The notes below the pieces were generated by a model, which made no database searches, was not told the origin of the DNA, and worked only from the letters and a program-made list of their open reading frames with translations. From contig CAKUZW010000001.1 in NCBI GenBank assembly GCA_934718135.1, forward strand, positions 310,001-374,000: a stretch of DNA of 64,000 nt. Direction: 5' to 3'. A program made the translations under genes and the position numbers. Positions within the stretch are counted from its first letter, which is position 1. The number at the start of each line of letters is the position of its first letter. Positions 52,737-61,409 of the stretch are shown in pieces. Source of the DNA: an uncultured Candidatus Melainabacteria bacterium. GTDB taxonomy: Bacteria; Cyanobacteriota; Vampirovibrionia; Gastranaerophilales; Gastranaerophilaceae.

Positions 52737-53327
52737 TTAACTTACTTTTCTGTATGCGACTGTTCTGAAAGAACAACCGTTTGCTTGGCTTGATGCAGTT
52801 GCTTCAGAACCAGAGAAAAATCTTATTTTTCGGTCTGTTCCGATTGGGACGATACAATTTCCTGAGGCAATTTGGTTTGCTCCTGATACACGAGTTACTG
52901 CTCTACAAATTGCTATGGTTTTACAAATTGATGAGCCCACAAATAGTGCGGTACAATTGTTTGTATTTGAACCTGTTCTAATGATTGCTGTTATGAGAAG
53001 TTCGTATACATTGTCATCTTTTGGCAAAATTTGAGACAAATCGAAAGTCTTGTCGTAAGTTGTTGACATTGTGACTTCATTTGCAATATATTCTGTTTTC
53101 GTTGTCCATTTGCCGTCAATTTCTGTTTTGTCGGCTTTTTCGTTTAAAACTTCTTTCCCTGTTTCATCAATGTTTGACAAATCAGTTTTTAACTTTTCTG
53201 AATTAAGATTTTCAATTTTTAGGTTTGCGTTTTCTATTTTATTTAAAACGGAAATAAAATTCGCATTAACTTCTTCTGCTTTTGCTTTTGTCCCAGGAAC
53301 AAAAGAGTACGGAACACTAGATGTCAT
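52737..53327 (-). CDS. Phage tail-fibre-like protein
   Basis: 196 residues from the ATG at 53327, which has AGAAAGGA just upstream; the longer frame to 53396 lacks a ribosome site. The opening MTSSVPYSFVPGTKAKAEEV then NANF matches the short phage tail-fibre/structural motif in which a GTxAxAxxVNxNF segment precedes a coiled coil (about 25-60). The C-terminal part is beta-rich. No other phage genes are adjacent, so it is a small cassette or remnant next to a lineage-type gene. A receptor-binding role is only inferred. Confidence 0.5.
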   Translation of the reverse strand: MTSSVPYSFVPGTKAKAEEVNANFISVLNKIENANLKIENLNSEKLKTDLSNIDETGKEVLNEKADKTEIDGKWTTKTEYIANEVTMSTTYDKTFDLSQILPKDDNVYELLITAIIRTGSNTNNCTALFVGSSICKTIAICRAVTRVSGANQIASGNCIVPIGTDRKIRFFSGSEATASSQANGCSFRTVAYRKVS

Positions 53328-53436
53328 AATATCCTTTCTGACATATCCGGTCGGCTCTTTTAGGACTAAAATTTTATATCGGATGAAAACTAACAAACCT
53401 ATTATACCATACCTTTTTAATTTTCGTCAACTTAAA

Positions 53437-53466
53437 AACGGCAGTCAAATTTATTTGACTGCCGTT
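53437..53466 (-). terminator. Terminator of the 53502 gene
   Basis: AACGGCAGTCAAA pairs with TTTGACTGCCGTT around TTTA; on the minus strand it is followed by TTTTTAAG, 36 bases after the stop. Confidence 0.85.
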
Positions 53467-53501
53467 AAAGGTTTTCTCTAGATTGTATTCTACATTTTTA
53501 C

Positions 53502-53939
53502 TTATGCATATATTTTAGCATCTGCAGCAGGTTTACCTGCGTTTGCTGTTGCATTTGTAGCGGCTTCTGCTCCCTTTTTGCTGAATAATTTTGCAATTGG
53601 TTCGTAAGTATATTTGCCGATTGCTTCACCCACTTTAGCTGTGTAGTGACCTACTTTTTGCATAAATTTAGCATTTGTTAATTCATCTTTTGATAAAACT
53701 TTGATTGCGTTAGGGAAAACTTTTGGAAGAGCCACTAAAGCTGCAGCTACTACTGCCAATCCTACGATTGTACCTGCTACTTTTTTCCCTACACCTGATT
53801 TTTTTTCTTCATTTGCTTCCGGAGCTGCTGTTGGAGTTGCCGGTTTAGCAAACTTTCCCGGTCTTTCTAACATGCTAGACGCTGTATTTACATTGTTTGC
53901 TGCACAAAAATTAACACTCGAAATTGAATTGACCGCCAT
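53502..53939 (-). CDS. Small Ala-rich membrane protein, lineage-type
   Basis: 145 residues. An N-terminal MAVNSISSVNFCAANNVNTA resembles the short N-terminal sequences of the FTG proteins here (polar stretch then F). A Pro/Ala/Glu-rich linker (about 30-50) leads to one membrane helix (KVAGTIVGLAVVAAALVALP, about 52-71) and an amphipathic Ala/Lys-rich tail. GGAGGTTTTCTC precedes the ATG. No function can be assigned. It is divergent from the giant acidic protein gene. Confidence 0.7.
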   Translation of the reverse strand: MAVNSISSVNFCAANNVNTASSMLERPGKFAKPATPTAAPEANEEKKSGVGKKVAGTIVGLAVVAAALVALPKVFPNAIKVLSKDELTNAKFMQKVGHYTAKVGEAIGKYTYEPIAKLFSKKGAEAATNATANAGKPAADAKIYA

Positions 53940-54109
53940 GAGAAAACCTCCTTACACACTTATTATTACACTCTCATATAAAACACCTAATGATTTAATT
54001 TTGACTGAATAATCTTATTTTGCAAATATTTGTTACAAAAATTTACAATTAATTTGGAATATTTTCAATTCCCGTGTCATCTATTAATCATGTGGGAGGA
54101 GATTTCAAA

Positions 54110-57100
54110 ATGACAGAAAAACAAGAAACATTGATATATATTGAACAAGATAACAAAACAGAAGCAGAATTTATGTCAAGAAGCTTTGTAAAGGGTTCCG
54201 TGAAAAATAGAGCTTATATTAACGCTTTGGGGGCAGAACTTGTTATGAAATACCTAAAGTCTGAAGGTATTGATACGAATAATGTACATAATATTCATTC
54301 GATTTCAAAAATATTAGAACAGTTTGATGTTTCAGATATCTTGCTTCCGAATATTCATATTGATGTTCGTGTAGTTTTTGATGAAAATCAAATTTTTATT
54401 CCAAAAAGTCATTTTGAATATGGACTTGTTCCTGATGCTTATGCAGTTTTGAAATTGTCAAAAGATTTTTCTTATGTTGAATTTTTAGGATATTTTGAAC
54501 CTAAAATTTTAAATAAGAAAAATGAAAATAAAGATTATTACTTTATTGAAAAAGAAAAATTGTTCTCCTCTGCTACTTTTACCAAATTCGTAAAAGATTT
54601 TGTCGGCAATACTTCAAGAGGCATGGATCATGAGGATTTTATCAGAGGTCGAGAACTTTCAGTTGCTATGGCTGACCATAATATATCTGATGAAGATTTG
54701 AAAGAATTTTTAGGATTGCTTTTGTCAAGTGATTCATTAAGAGATACTGTTTTGGAATTTGATAACTTTGAAACTTTATCTTATAGCGTAGCACCTTCTA
54801 TTGAGCCTATTATAGAAGCTGAGGTTCTTCCTGTAGCTGAAACAGCAGAAGAAGAGGCAGCAGCAGCAGAAGAAGAAGAAACTTCTCAGGATGAAAATCA
54901 AAACCCTCAAGATGAAGAAACAACTGAAGAGGATACTTTAGTTGGGGAAGACGAAATTGAAAATTCTGAAATTGATTTTTCGACTACAGAAGAACAAGAA
55001 TTAACACTTGATGATGATTTCTTTAATATGGCTGATGATTCAACTTCTTTGTTAGAAGAAGATGTTGAAGCTCCGGAAAGCGTTTCAACTGTTGATAATT
55101 CTGAAAATGTAGAAGAAGCTCCTATTTCTGAGCTTCCGGAATTAGAAACTCTTGAAGAAACAACTTCTGATGTTGTTGAGCCGCTTGAAGCACATGAAGA
55201 TTTGACATTTGATAATTCTTTGTTGGATTTGAACGGTGAAGATTTGTTAAATGATGACGATTTTGATATTGAATCTGAACCGGTTATTGAAAATAGTGAC
55301 AATGTTGATTCTGTACAAGAAGAAAATCATGAAGATACAGTAAAAGATGAAGTTGAAACAAAAACTGAAGAAGCAGAAGAGGTTGCGGCTCCTAAAGAAG
55401 TGGAAAATCCGTTAGAAAAAGCAATCGGAAATGCTTTGAAAAAATCTTTAGAAACTACTGCGACTGCTGCCGCTACTGCCGGAGCTTCCGCTGTTGCCGC
55501 TAACGCTGCAAGTGCTGCTTCTGCAATTGTAGAAGGGGTTCAAGCTGCCGGTGCTGTTTCTCAAGAAGCAATAAAGCTTGCTAATGTTTCCGGCGATATT
55601 GTTAAAGATCTTGTTAATAAAAATTTGGAATCTCAACAAAAGAATTTAGACAGAATTGATTACGCAAAATCAACAACAAATGCCAATGATGTTCCTGAAC
55701 ACATTGCGGCTTATGATTTGTCCGAAGCAAAAATTGAAGCTAATATCGAAGCAGAAGTATCCGGTCAATTTGATTCTCCAACAGATTTAGACTCTCTTCA
55801 ACAAGTGAATACAAAACCAAAAGGCTATGGAGACAATGTTGAACAAGAAACAATTGACTTGAACGAAATGGAGTCTTTTGAATTAGAAAAATTTGAAGAA
55901 GACGATAAAATCGGAGTTGTAGATTTAGAGGATATCTCTCAAATTAATTCTCCAACTACACCGGTAAAAAATTTAGACGAAAAATTGAATTCGGGTGATG
56001 AAGGCGAAAAAATGGATTTACCTAATTTGTCATCATTTGTTATCAATGATGATGGAACTTCAAATATGGACAATTTCGATATCAATTTAGGTCATGATGA
56101 ACCGGAAGAAGAAGGTTTGCTTGATTTTAATATGGGTTCACCTTTAACAATATCTTCAACCAATGAAGATGATTTAACATTGGATGATGATTTTACGGAA
56201 GATTTGTTGGCGGCTGTAAATTCAGACAAAAATGAACAATCAGAACCTGAAAATAAAGAAGATAAACATGAAAATTCTGATTCAGAAGAAGAAATACTTC
56301 CTTTGGCGGAAGAGAGTTTAGATTTGGGTGATAATTCCGATTTAGATATGAATTTAACTTTGGACGAAGATATTACAAGCAGTCCGTTAGAAGAAGAACC
56401 TTTGGTTGAAGAAACATCAACTGAGGCAGAAGTTGAACCAACTTCAATTGAAGATACAATTTCATCGGTTGAAGAAGAACCGAGTCTGGAAATTCCTGAA
56501 AATTCAGATGATGTGAGTCTTAATATTTCAGAAGAACCGGTTTTGGATGAAGGTAATATCTCAGAAATTACGGAGTCTGAAAACGAAACTTCAACTCCTG
56601 ATTTCACAGTTGAAGATGATGAAATTTCTCTTGAAGATATTGATTTTGAAAATACTTTGGCTGAATCTTTGGAACCTCAACAAGATGAAGAAATTCCAAC
56701 CGTAGACGAAGAATTGCCTACAGAAGTTGATGAAGAAGAATTTAAAGATGAAGAAATTGTTCCTCAAAATCAGGCAGAAGAAGTTACAACACAAGAAAGT
56801 GATTGGTTAGAAGAACCTAATTATGACAACTTGCAAGATGTAGAACTTCCTCCTGAAACTTCTGAAGAAGCTCAAAATCCTGAAGAGTTGAGTGATGAAG
56901 ATTTTATTACAGAAGAGCCTCCGGTTGAAAAAGTTTACAATGCAGTTGCAAATTCAACCGTGATAAGTGATACAACCTTTAAAGCGGGCGAAATTCCGAT
57001 AGATATTAACAATCCTGAACTTCCGCAAATCCAAGAAGGTCCTGAGCAATTGGAAGAATTGTATGACGATAATTCATCAAATCCTACAATGCTTCAAAAT

Positions 57101-57799
57101 CCGGGAAGATTGACTCGTGGCAGACAAAATAACAATGGTGGTTTGGCTCTTGGTTTAGGGTTAGTTGGTGTTGTTATTGTTATAATTATTGTCGGAATTA
57201 TCGGATTTTCTGTTTCAAAAATGGTTAAGTCTTCTAAAGAAGAAGCTCCTGAACCTATTACAGATACCGCAATTCCAACAAGTTCTGATAATGGTGTGAA
57301 TGATAGCAATACTTTAAATGTAGACCAAAACAATGTTGTAAATATGGATAATTCTAATCTTCCTGCTGCGACAACAACGGCTAAGCCAAAACAAATTACT
57401 TCAACTGCTGCACCAAAAACAGTTGGAAGTGCAAGCAAACAAATTCCTGCAACATCTTACTTGGAAGTTCAAAAAATTTCTTGGGAAGTTCCTGATTATG
57501 TTTCACGTAATGCAAACTTTAGACAGTATTTCCAATCAGCAGGTAAGAGTTTGAAATTATCACTAACAAGTGACTTGTTGTTGGCAACTGATTATGCATA
57601 CTCAGATCAAGTTAGAGTGAGCGTTTTATTTGATAAAGACGGTGCATTCAAGGATGCAAAGATTTTAGTTTCAAGCGGTTCATCACAAATTGATAGCATA
57701 GTGTTACAAACTGTTAACCAAACTTTAAAAGTGCTCAAAGCTCCTCATAGCATAGGAAATGACGAAAGTACAACTGTGATACTTAAAATTTATCTATAA
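54110..57799 (+). CDS. Giant acidic single-pass membrane protein with TonB-like C-terminal domain
   Basis: 1229 residues from the ATG at 54110, chosen for its GGGAGGAG ribosome site; a GTG at 54074 is less likely. Layout: a folded N-terminal cytoplasmic-type domain (about 1-215), a very acidic Glu/Asp/Ser-rich region (about 230-1000) with an Ala-rich helix (about 441-485), one membrane helix (about 1009-1033, LALGLGLVGVVIVIIIVGII), a Ser/Thr linker, and a C-terminal domain (about 1118-1229) resembling TonB C-termini (VRVSVLFDKDGAFKDAKILV, SSGSSQIDSIVLQTV). The acidic region repeats an LTLDDDF-like motif. It is followed 41 bases later by a sigma factor. Function unknown; an envelope-spanning or signalling role is possible. 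Confidence 0.7.
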   Translation: MTEKQETLIYIEQDNKTEAEFMSRSFVKGSVKNRAYINALGAELVMKYLKSEGIDTNNVHNIHSISKILEQFDVSDILLPNIHIDVRVVFDENQIFIPKSHFEYGLVPDAYAVLKLSKDFSYVEFLGYFEPKILNKKNENKDYYFIEKEKLFSSATFTKFVKDFVGNTSRGMDHEDFIRGRELSVAMADHNISDEDLKEFLGLLLSSDSLRDTVLEFDNFETLSYSVAPSIEPIIEAEVLPVAETAEEEAAAAEEEETSQDENQNPQDEETTEEDTLVGEDEIENSEIDFSTTEEQELTLDDDFFNMADDSTSLLEEDVEAPESVSTVDNSENVEEAPISELPELETLEETTSDVVEPLEAHEDLTFDNSLLDLNGEDLLNDDDFDIESEPVIENSDNVDSVQEENHEDTVKDEVETKTEEAEEVAAPKEVENPLEKAIGNALKKSLETTATAAATAGASAVAANAASAASAIVEGVQAAGAVSQEAIKLANVSGDIVKDLVNKNLESQQKNLDRIDYAKSTTNANDVPEHIAAYDLSEAKIEANIEAEVSGQFDSPTDLDSLQQVNTKPKGYGDNVEQETIDLNEMESFELEKFEEDDKIGVVDLEDISQINSPTTPVKNLDEKLNSGDEGEKMDLPNLSSFVINDDGTSNMDNFDINLGHDEPEEEGLLDFNMGSPLTISSTNEDDLTLDDDFTEDLLAAVNSDKNEQSEPENKEDKHENSDSEEEILPLAEESLDLGDNSDLDMNLTLDEDITSSPLEEEPLVEETSTEAEVEPTSIEDTISSVEEEPSLEIPENSDDVSLNISEEPVLDEGNISEITESENETSTPDFTVEDDEISLEDIDFENTLAESLEPQQDEEIPTVDEELPTEVDEEEFKDEEIVPQNQAEEVTTQESDWLEEPNYDNLQDVELPPETSEEAQNPEELSDEDFITEEPPVEKVYNAVANSTVISDTTFKAGEIPIDINNPELPQIQEGPEQLEELYDDNSSNPTMLQNPGRLTRGRQNNNGGLALGLGLVGVVIVIIIVGIIGFSVSKMVKSSKEEAPEPITDTAIPTSSDNGVNDSNTLNVDQNNVVNMDNSNLPAATTTAKPKQITSTAAPKTVGSASKQIPATSYLEVQKISWEVPDYVSRNANFRQYFQSAGKSLKLSLTSDLLLATDYAYSDQVRVSVLFDKDGAFKDAKILVSSGSSQIDSIVLQTVNQTLKVLKAPHSIGNDESTTVILKIYL

Positions 57800-57811
57800 T
57801 TATGCTATAAT
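57783..57811 (+). promoter_or_regulatory. Extended -10 promoter of the sigma-factor gene
   Basis: TTAAAA (57783-57788), a 17-base spacer ending TGC, and TATAAT (57806-57811). It overlaps the stop of the giant acidic protein gene. Confidence 0.6.
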
Positions 57812-57840
57812 ATTTTTGGACAAACTTGAGGAAGAGTAGT

Positions 57841-58401
57841 GTGGATTTAACGCAGGATAAAATTGATTTAATTAGTAAAATTATAAAAAATGACCGCAAA
57901 TACCCAAATAACGAGGATTTGTATGATGATTTTTTCAACGAGACATGTAAACGTTCCGTTGCTATTCTGAATGCAATTGATTCTGAATCTACACTTGAAG
58001 CATATCTTAAACGTGTTGCGACTACTTCAATAATCAATGTTTTGAAAAATTCAGGCAGATTACGCCGTTCTAGAAGCGGTTATATGTCAACAAAAGAAGT
58101 TTCTCTTGAAACAAAAAATGATGTTGACTATTCTAATGTTTACGTTAATTATTCAGCAGTAAATCTTCCTGAAACTCCGGAAGAAATTGTTATCCAAAAG
58201 GAAATCATTGATTTTGTAGCTAATACAGTGAGAGATATTGATAGAGATAATCCCGAAAAAGCTTATTTACATATTTATACTTTGCGTTATGATAAAGGCA
58301 TGACTCAGAAAGAAATTTCTGAAGAGCTTGGTATTTCCCAATCTGAGGTTTCAAAAAGGTTATACAGATTGATGGAAAAAGTTAAAGATATTATTGAATA
58401 A
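57841..58401 (+). CDS. Sigma-70-family RNA polymerase sigma factor-like protein
   Basis: 186 residues starting at GTG 57841, chosen because GAGGAAGAG lies just upstream; a TTG at 57826 would put the start inside it. The region-4 HTH is clear (GMTQKEISEELGISQSEVSK, about 158-177, then RLYRLMEKV). The N-terminal part has a weak region-2-like helix (LEAYLKRVATTSIINVLKNS) with basic residues after it. It resembles ECF or SigB-type small factors but with a degenerate region 2. It follows the giant acidic membrane protein and precedes the zinc-ribbon ATPase by 11 bases, so the three may form one module. Confidence 0.75.
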   Translation: MDLTQDKIDLISKIIKNDRKYPNNEDLYDDFFNETCKRSVAILNAIDSESTLEAYLKRVATTSIINVLKNSGRLRRSRSGYMSTKEVSLETKNDVDYSNVYVNYSAVNLPETPEEIVIQKEIIDFVANTVRDIDRDNPEKAYLHIYTLRYDKGMTQKEISEELGISQSEVSKRLYRLMEKVKDIIE

Positions 58402-58412
58402 CAGATTTTGAT

Positions 58413-61409
58413 ATGAAATGTCCTGTATGTAATAAAAATATTTCTAATTCGGCGTTAAAATGTCCATATTGCAAAACTCGAGTAGGTTTGTTGTGCAGTC
58501 ATTGTAATACTGTGAACCCTGTCGGGAATTTTGTATGTAAAAAATGCGGACAGGATTTGTTAAAGGTTTGTTCACATTGTAACAGTGTGAATTTCCCAAG
58601 TGCAACCAAGTGTAGAAAATGCGGTTTGCCTTTCGGTCAACCTGTGAAGAAAACAAAATCAAAACAAAAAAACAAAGCTAAAACATCAGAAATTGAGGTT
58701 GAAAAACCGTTGCATCTTGGCTTTGTTCCAAAAATTCACACAAGAGAAGAAGCTTTTGCTATTTTATCTGACGGAATTTTGGATAAGGATAAAAAAATCT
58801 TTTCTATTACAGGAGACAAAGGCATCGGAAAAAGCACTTTACTTTTCAAACTTATAGAAAAGTTTTCAAAAAACAATCTCCAATGGTGTATCGGCAAATG
58901 TACACCGTTAACTCAATTAACCCCTGGGGGCGTAATTCAGGATATGCTCTTGAATTTGTTCAATTTGCCAACTTTCTGTATAAATAATGAAGAAATGCAA
59001 AACGATGCTGTTAAATTTTTCAGTAATGAATTTAAATTTTTAAACTCAAATGAAATTTCTTTATTTATAAATTTTCTATACAATTTCCAAGACGGGGATT
59101 ATGAAGATATCATTATTAATAAAAGAAAAACTTATTCCATATTGATGCAAATATTTGATGCTTTTGTTCAAACTGGACGATTTGTTTTTGTTATTGATAA
59201 TTTTGATTTTATTGACGGTTTTTCGGTTGAATTTTTAAATCATTTTATGCAGAAAGATGAAAATTGGAAAAACCTGAAATTTATAGCTCTATATAATGAG
59301 CATAGACCAATTAGCGGGTTTTTCGGATTTGACAATAGAGATATAAAATCTTATGTAGATATCAATCTTGCACCGCTAGACAAAAAAGAATTGGTAAAAT
59401 GTGTCAAATCAACCGGAGATGCAGGGACTTATGTCACAAAACGAGAAGTTGAAGTTATTCTCGAAAAAAGTGGTGGAAATCCCGCTTTTGTAGAGCAAGC
59501 AGTAAATTATTCTTTTGATTGCCAAATTTCAGATAAAGCATTTATTTTGCCGAACAGTTTTTCAGAGTTGATAAAAGCAAGACTCGCTGTTTTGAACAAA
59601 AATAACAACAGTGCATATCGAGTGTTGTGTGGAGCCTCAATTTTAGGGGACAGAATTAATCTTGCATTGTTGAAAGAGATTTTTGGCTATAATGCTCAAG
59701 AATTTAATGACATAATGTCATACCTTGCAAAATCAGGATTTATAAGACCTTACAGTGACACAAGTTATGAATTCAATAACCTTTTACTTTGGGAAACGGT
59801 TTTAAAAAGTATAACTTTAGATATTTCTTTTGAAGATTTGAATGTAAAAATAGGTAAGGCAATAAGTGTTTTTACCCTAAATACAAATGCAACAATGGCA
59901 ATGATTGCTCACAATTTGAAAGAAAATCGTATGGCATTTGATATTTGGACAAAGATTACACGACTTGCATCTTTTGTCGGTGATATCAATCTTTATGTAA
60001 TTGCACAAAAACAGTGCTTAGCTTTGCTAAATGAATTTAACGAAAATGAAACCCTCAATATTCGCTACAATATTAGTGAACGTTTAGGCAAATTATTAAC
60101 AGAATATGACCCTGAGGAGGCATTAGAATTCTTGCCTGATGCAATTTCAAACGCTAAAGCAATGAATAATGATGTTAAAGAAATCGAACTTCTCGGATAT
60201 TTAGCTTTGTGTTGCAAAAAGACAGGTAATTATTTCGGCGATGTTGAATGTGTTGATAATGTTCTCAAAAAAATGAAACCCGAGCAAAAAGTCGAAACCG
60301 CAATACTAAAAACAACTAAAATATCCTCACTCATTGACATCGGGAATTGTGGTGAAGTTATAAGTCTTATTGATAGTGATATCATGCCTGTAATTACGTC
60401 ATTTTTGGCAAAACCTAAAATGAACAAATCTATTCCGGTCGGGTTTATGTATGACACGTGGTTAAGAGTTCAGTTGGAACTTGCAATGGCATTGGCTTTG
60501 CAAGGTAATGACAGATGTTTTGAGGTTTTGACTGTGCTGTTTGAGATAATTGAAAAACACAAAATCAATGACCCACTGCTTATGTGCAAGGCAAAACTTG
60601 TGTTAGCTTATGCAAACACAATGAAAGGTGATTTTAATACTTCAAACGAGATTTTAGAGGGTATCAACGGAAGTTATCGTGCAGATGTTATGGATAGTGA
60701 AATAATTTCTCGTTGGAACTTGTGCGTTATTGTAAATAAATTTATGCAAAAACAGTATGACGGGGTTAGAGAACAACTGTTTGAATCTGTTACTTTTGCG
60801 AATAACACCGGTGACAGTTTTACTAAAAATATTTTGAAAGTTCTGCTTGGCAAAATGTTCAAAGATGAACAACAAGCAAGAAAAGCCATTGATATTTATA
60901 ACCAACAAATTACATATTTTGCGAATGAAAAAATGGCACTTGGGGCATTATTATCTTGGTATTTGATAGCAGAAGCAACTATTGTTACCGAAAATCCTCG
61001 TTCAGCTTTAGATATTGCAAATCAGGCTCTTGAAATTGCACAAAATCCTCAAATAAATAATACGTTCTTTATCGTTTTATTAAAAATTGTTATTGCAAAA
61101 GCATACATTGCAATTTCTGATTTTGAAAGTGCAAAAATTAGTCTTGAATCTGCAATAATTCTTGCTAAAAAATATAGCATGAATGATTTGTTATCTAAAT
61201 TGTATTTACTATATGGCAAGTATTATCAAGATATCGGTTCGGTTCAAGCTCAAAATCAGTTGGAACTTTTAAAAGGAGCTTCAAAAATGTATGACAAAGC
61301 TCTCGAACTTGTGACAACGAAAACTCGTAATACTTATATTAAAGAATTAATTGAAAAACAAAAGAGTTTTTTAACAAAATATTGTGAAGAAAATGGATTA
61401 AGACTCTAG
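58413..61409 (+). CDS. Triple zinc-ribbon STAND-like ATPase with TPR-like C-terminus
   Basis: 998 residues. Six CxxC pairs (residues 3-70) form three zinc ribbons, then a Lys-rich linker. The ATPase domain has an intact Walker A GDKGIGKST (134-142) and Walker B RFVFVIDNFDF (256-266), with a winged-helix-like region and a long helical TPR-like half (about 480-990). The layout is that of MalT/STAND signal-switch ATPases. It is the active counterpart of the protein at 4149, which lacks the P-loop. It starts 11 bases after the sigma-factor gene and overlaps the convergent TolC-family gene by four bases. The ligand is unknown. Confidence 0.82.
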   Translation: MKCPVCNKNISNSALKCPYCKTRVGLLCSHCNTVNPVGNFVCKKCGQDLLKVCSHCNSVNFPSATKCRKCGLPFGQPVKKTKSKQKNKAKTSEIEVEKPLHLGFVPKIHTREEAFAILSDGILDKDKKIFSITGDKGIGKSTLLFKLIEKFSKNNLQWCIGKCTPLTQLTPGGVIQDMLLNLFNLPTFCINNEEMQNDAVKFFSNEFKFLNSNEISLFINFLYNFQDGDYEDIIINKRKTYSILMQIFDAFVQTGRFVFVIDNFDFIDGFSVEFLNHFMQKDENWKNLKFIALYNEHRPISGFFGFDNRDIKSYVDINLAPLDKKELVKCVKSTGDAGTYVTKREVEVILEKSGGNPAFVEQAVNYSFDCQISDKAFILPNSFSELIKARLAVLNKNNNSAYRVLCGASILGDRINLALLKEIFGYNAQEFNDIMSYLAKSGFIRPYSDTSYEFNNLLLWETVLKSITLDISFEDLNVKIGKAISVFTLNTNATMAMIAHNLKENRMAFDIWTKITRLASFVGDINLYVIAQKQCLALLNEFNENETLNIRYNISERLGKLLTEYDPEEALEFLPDAISNAKAMNNDVKEIELLGYLALCCKKTGNYFGDVECVDNVLKKMKPEQKVETAILKTTKISSLIDIGNCGEVISLIDSDIMPVITSFLAKPKMNKSIPVGFMYDTWLRVQLELAMALALQGNDRCFEVLTVLFEIIEKHKINDPLLMCKAKLVLAYANTMKGDFNTSNEILEGINGSYRADVMDSEIISRWNLCVIVNKFMQKQYDGVREQLFESVTFANNTGDSFTKNILKVLLGKMFKDEQQARKAIDIYNQQITYFANEKMALGALLSWYLIAEATIVTENPRSALDIANQALEIAQNPQINNTFFIVLLKIVIAKAYIAISDFESAKISLESAIILAKKYSMNDLLSKLYLLYGKYYQDIGSVQAQNQLELLKGASKMYDKALELVTTKTRNTYIKELIEKQKSFLTKYCEENGLRL

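Noticed and set aside
52355..53396. Possible complete small prophage around the tail-fibre-like genes
   Set aside because: Flanked directly by chromosomal-type genes with terminators; only two phage-like frames.
54907..57438. Ser-rich minus-strand frames of 114-171 codons opposite the giant acidic gene
   Set aside because: Mirror translations of its Glu/Asp-rich codons; no ribosome sites and wrong composition.
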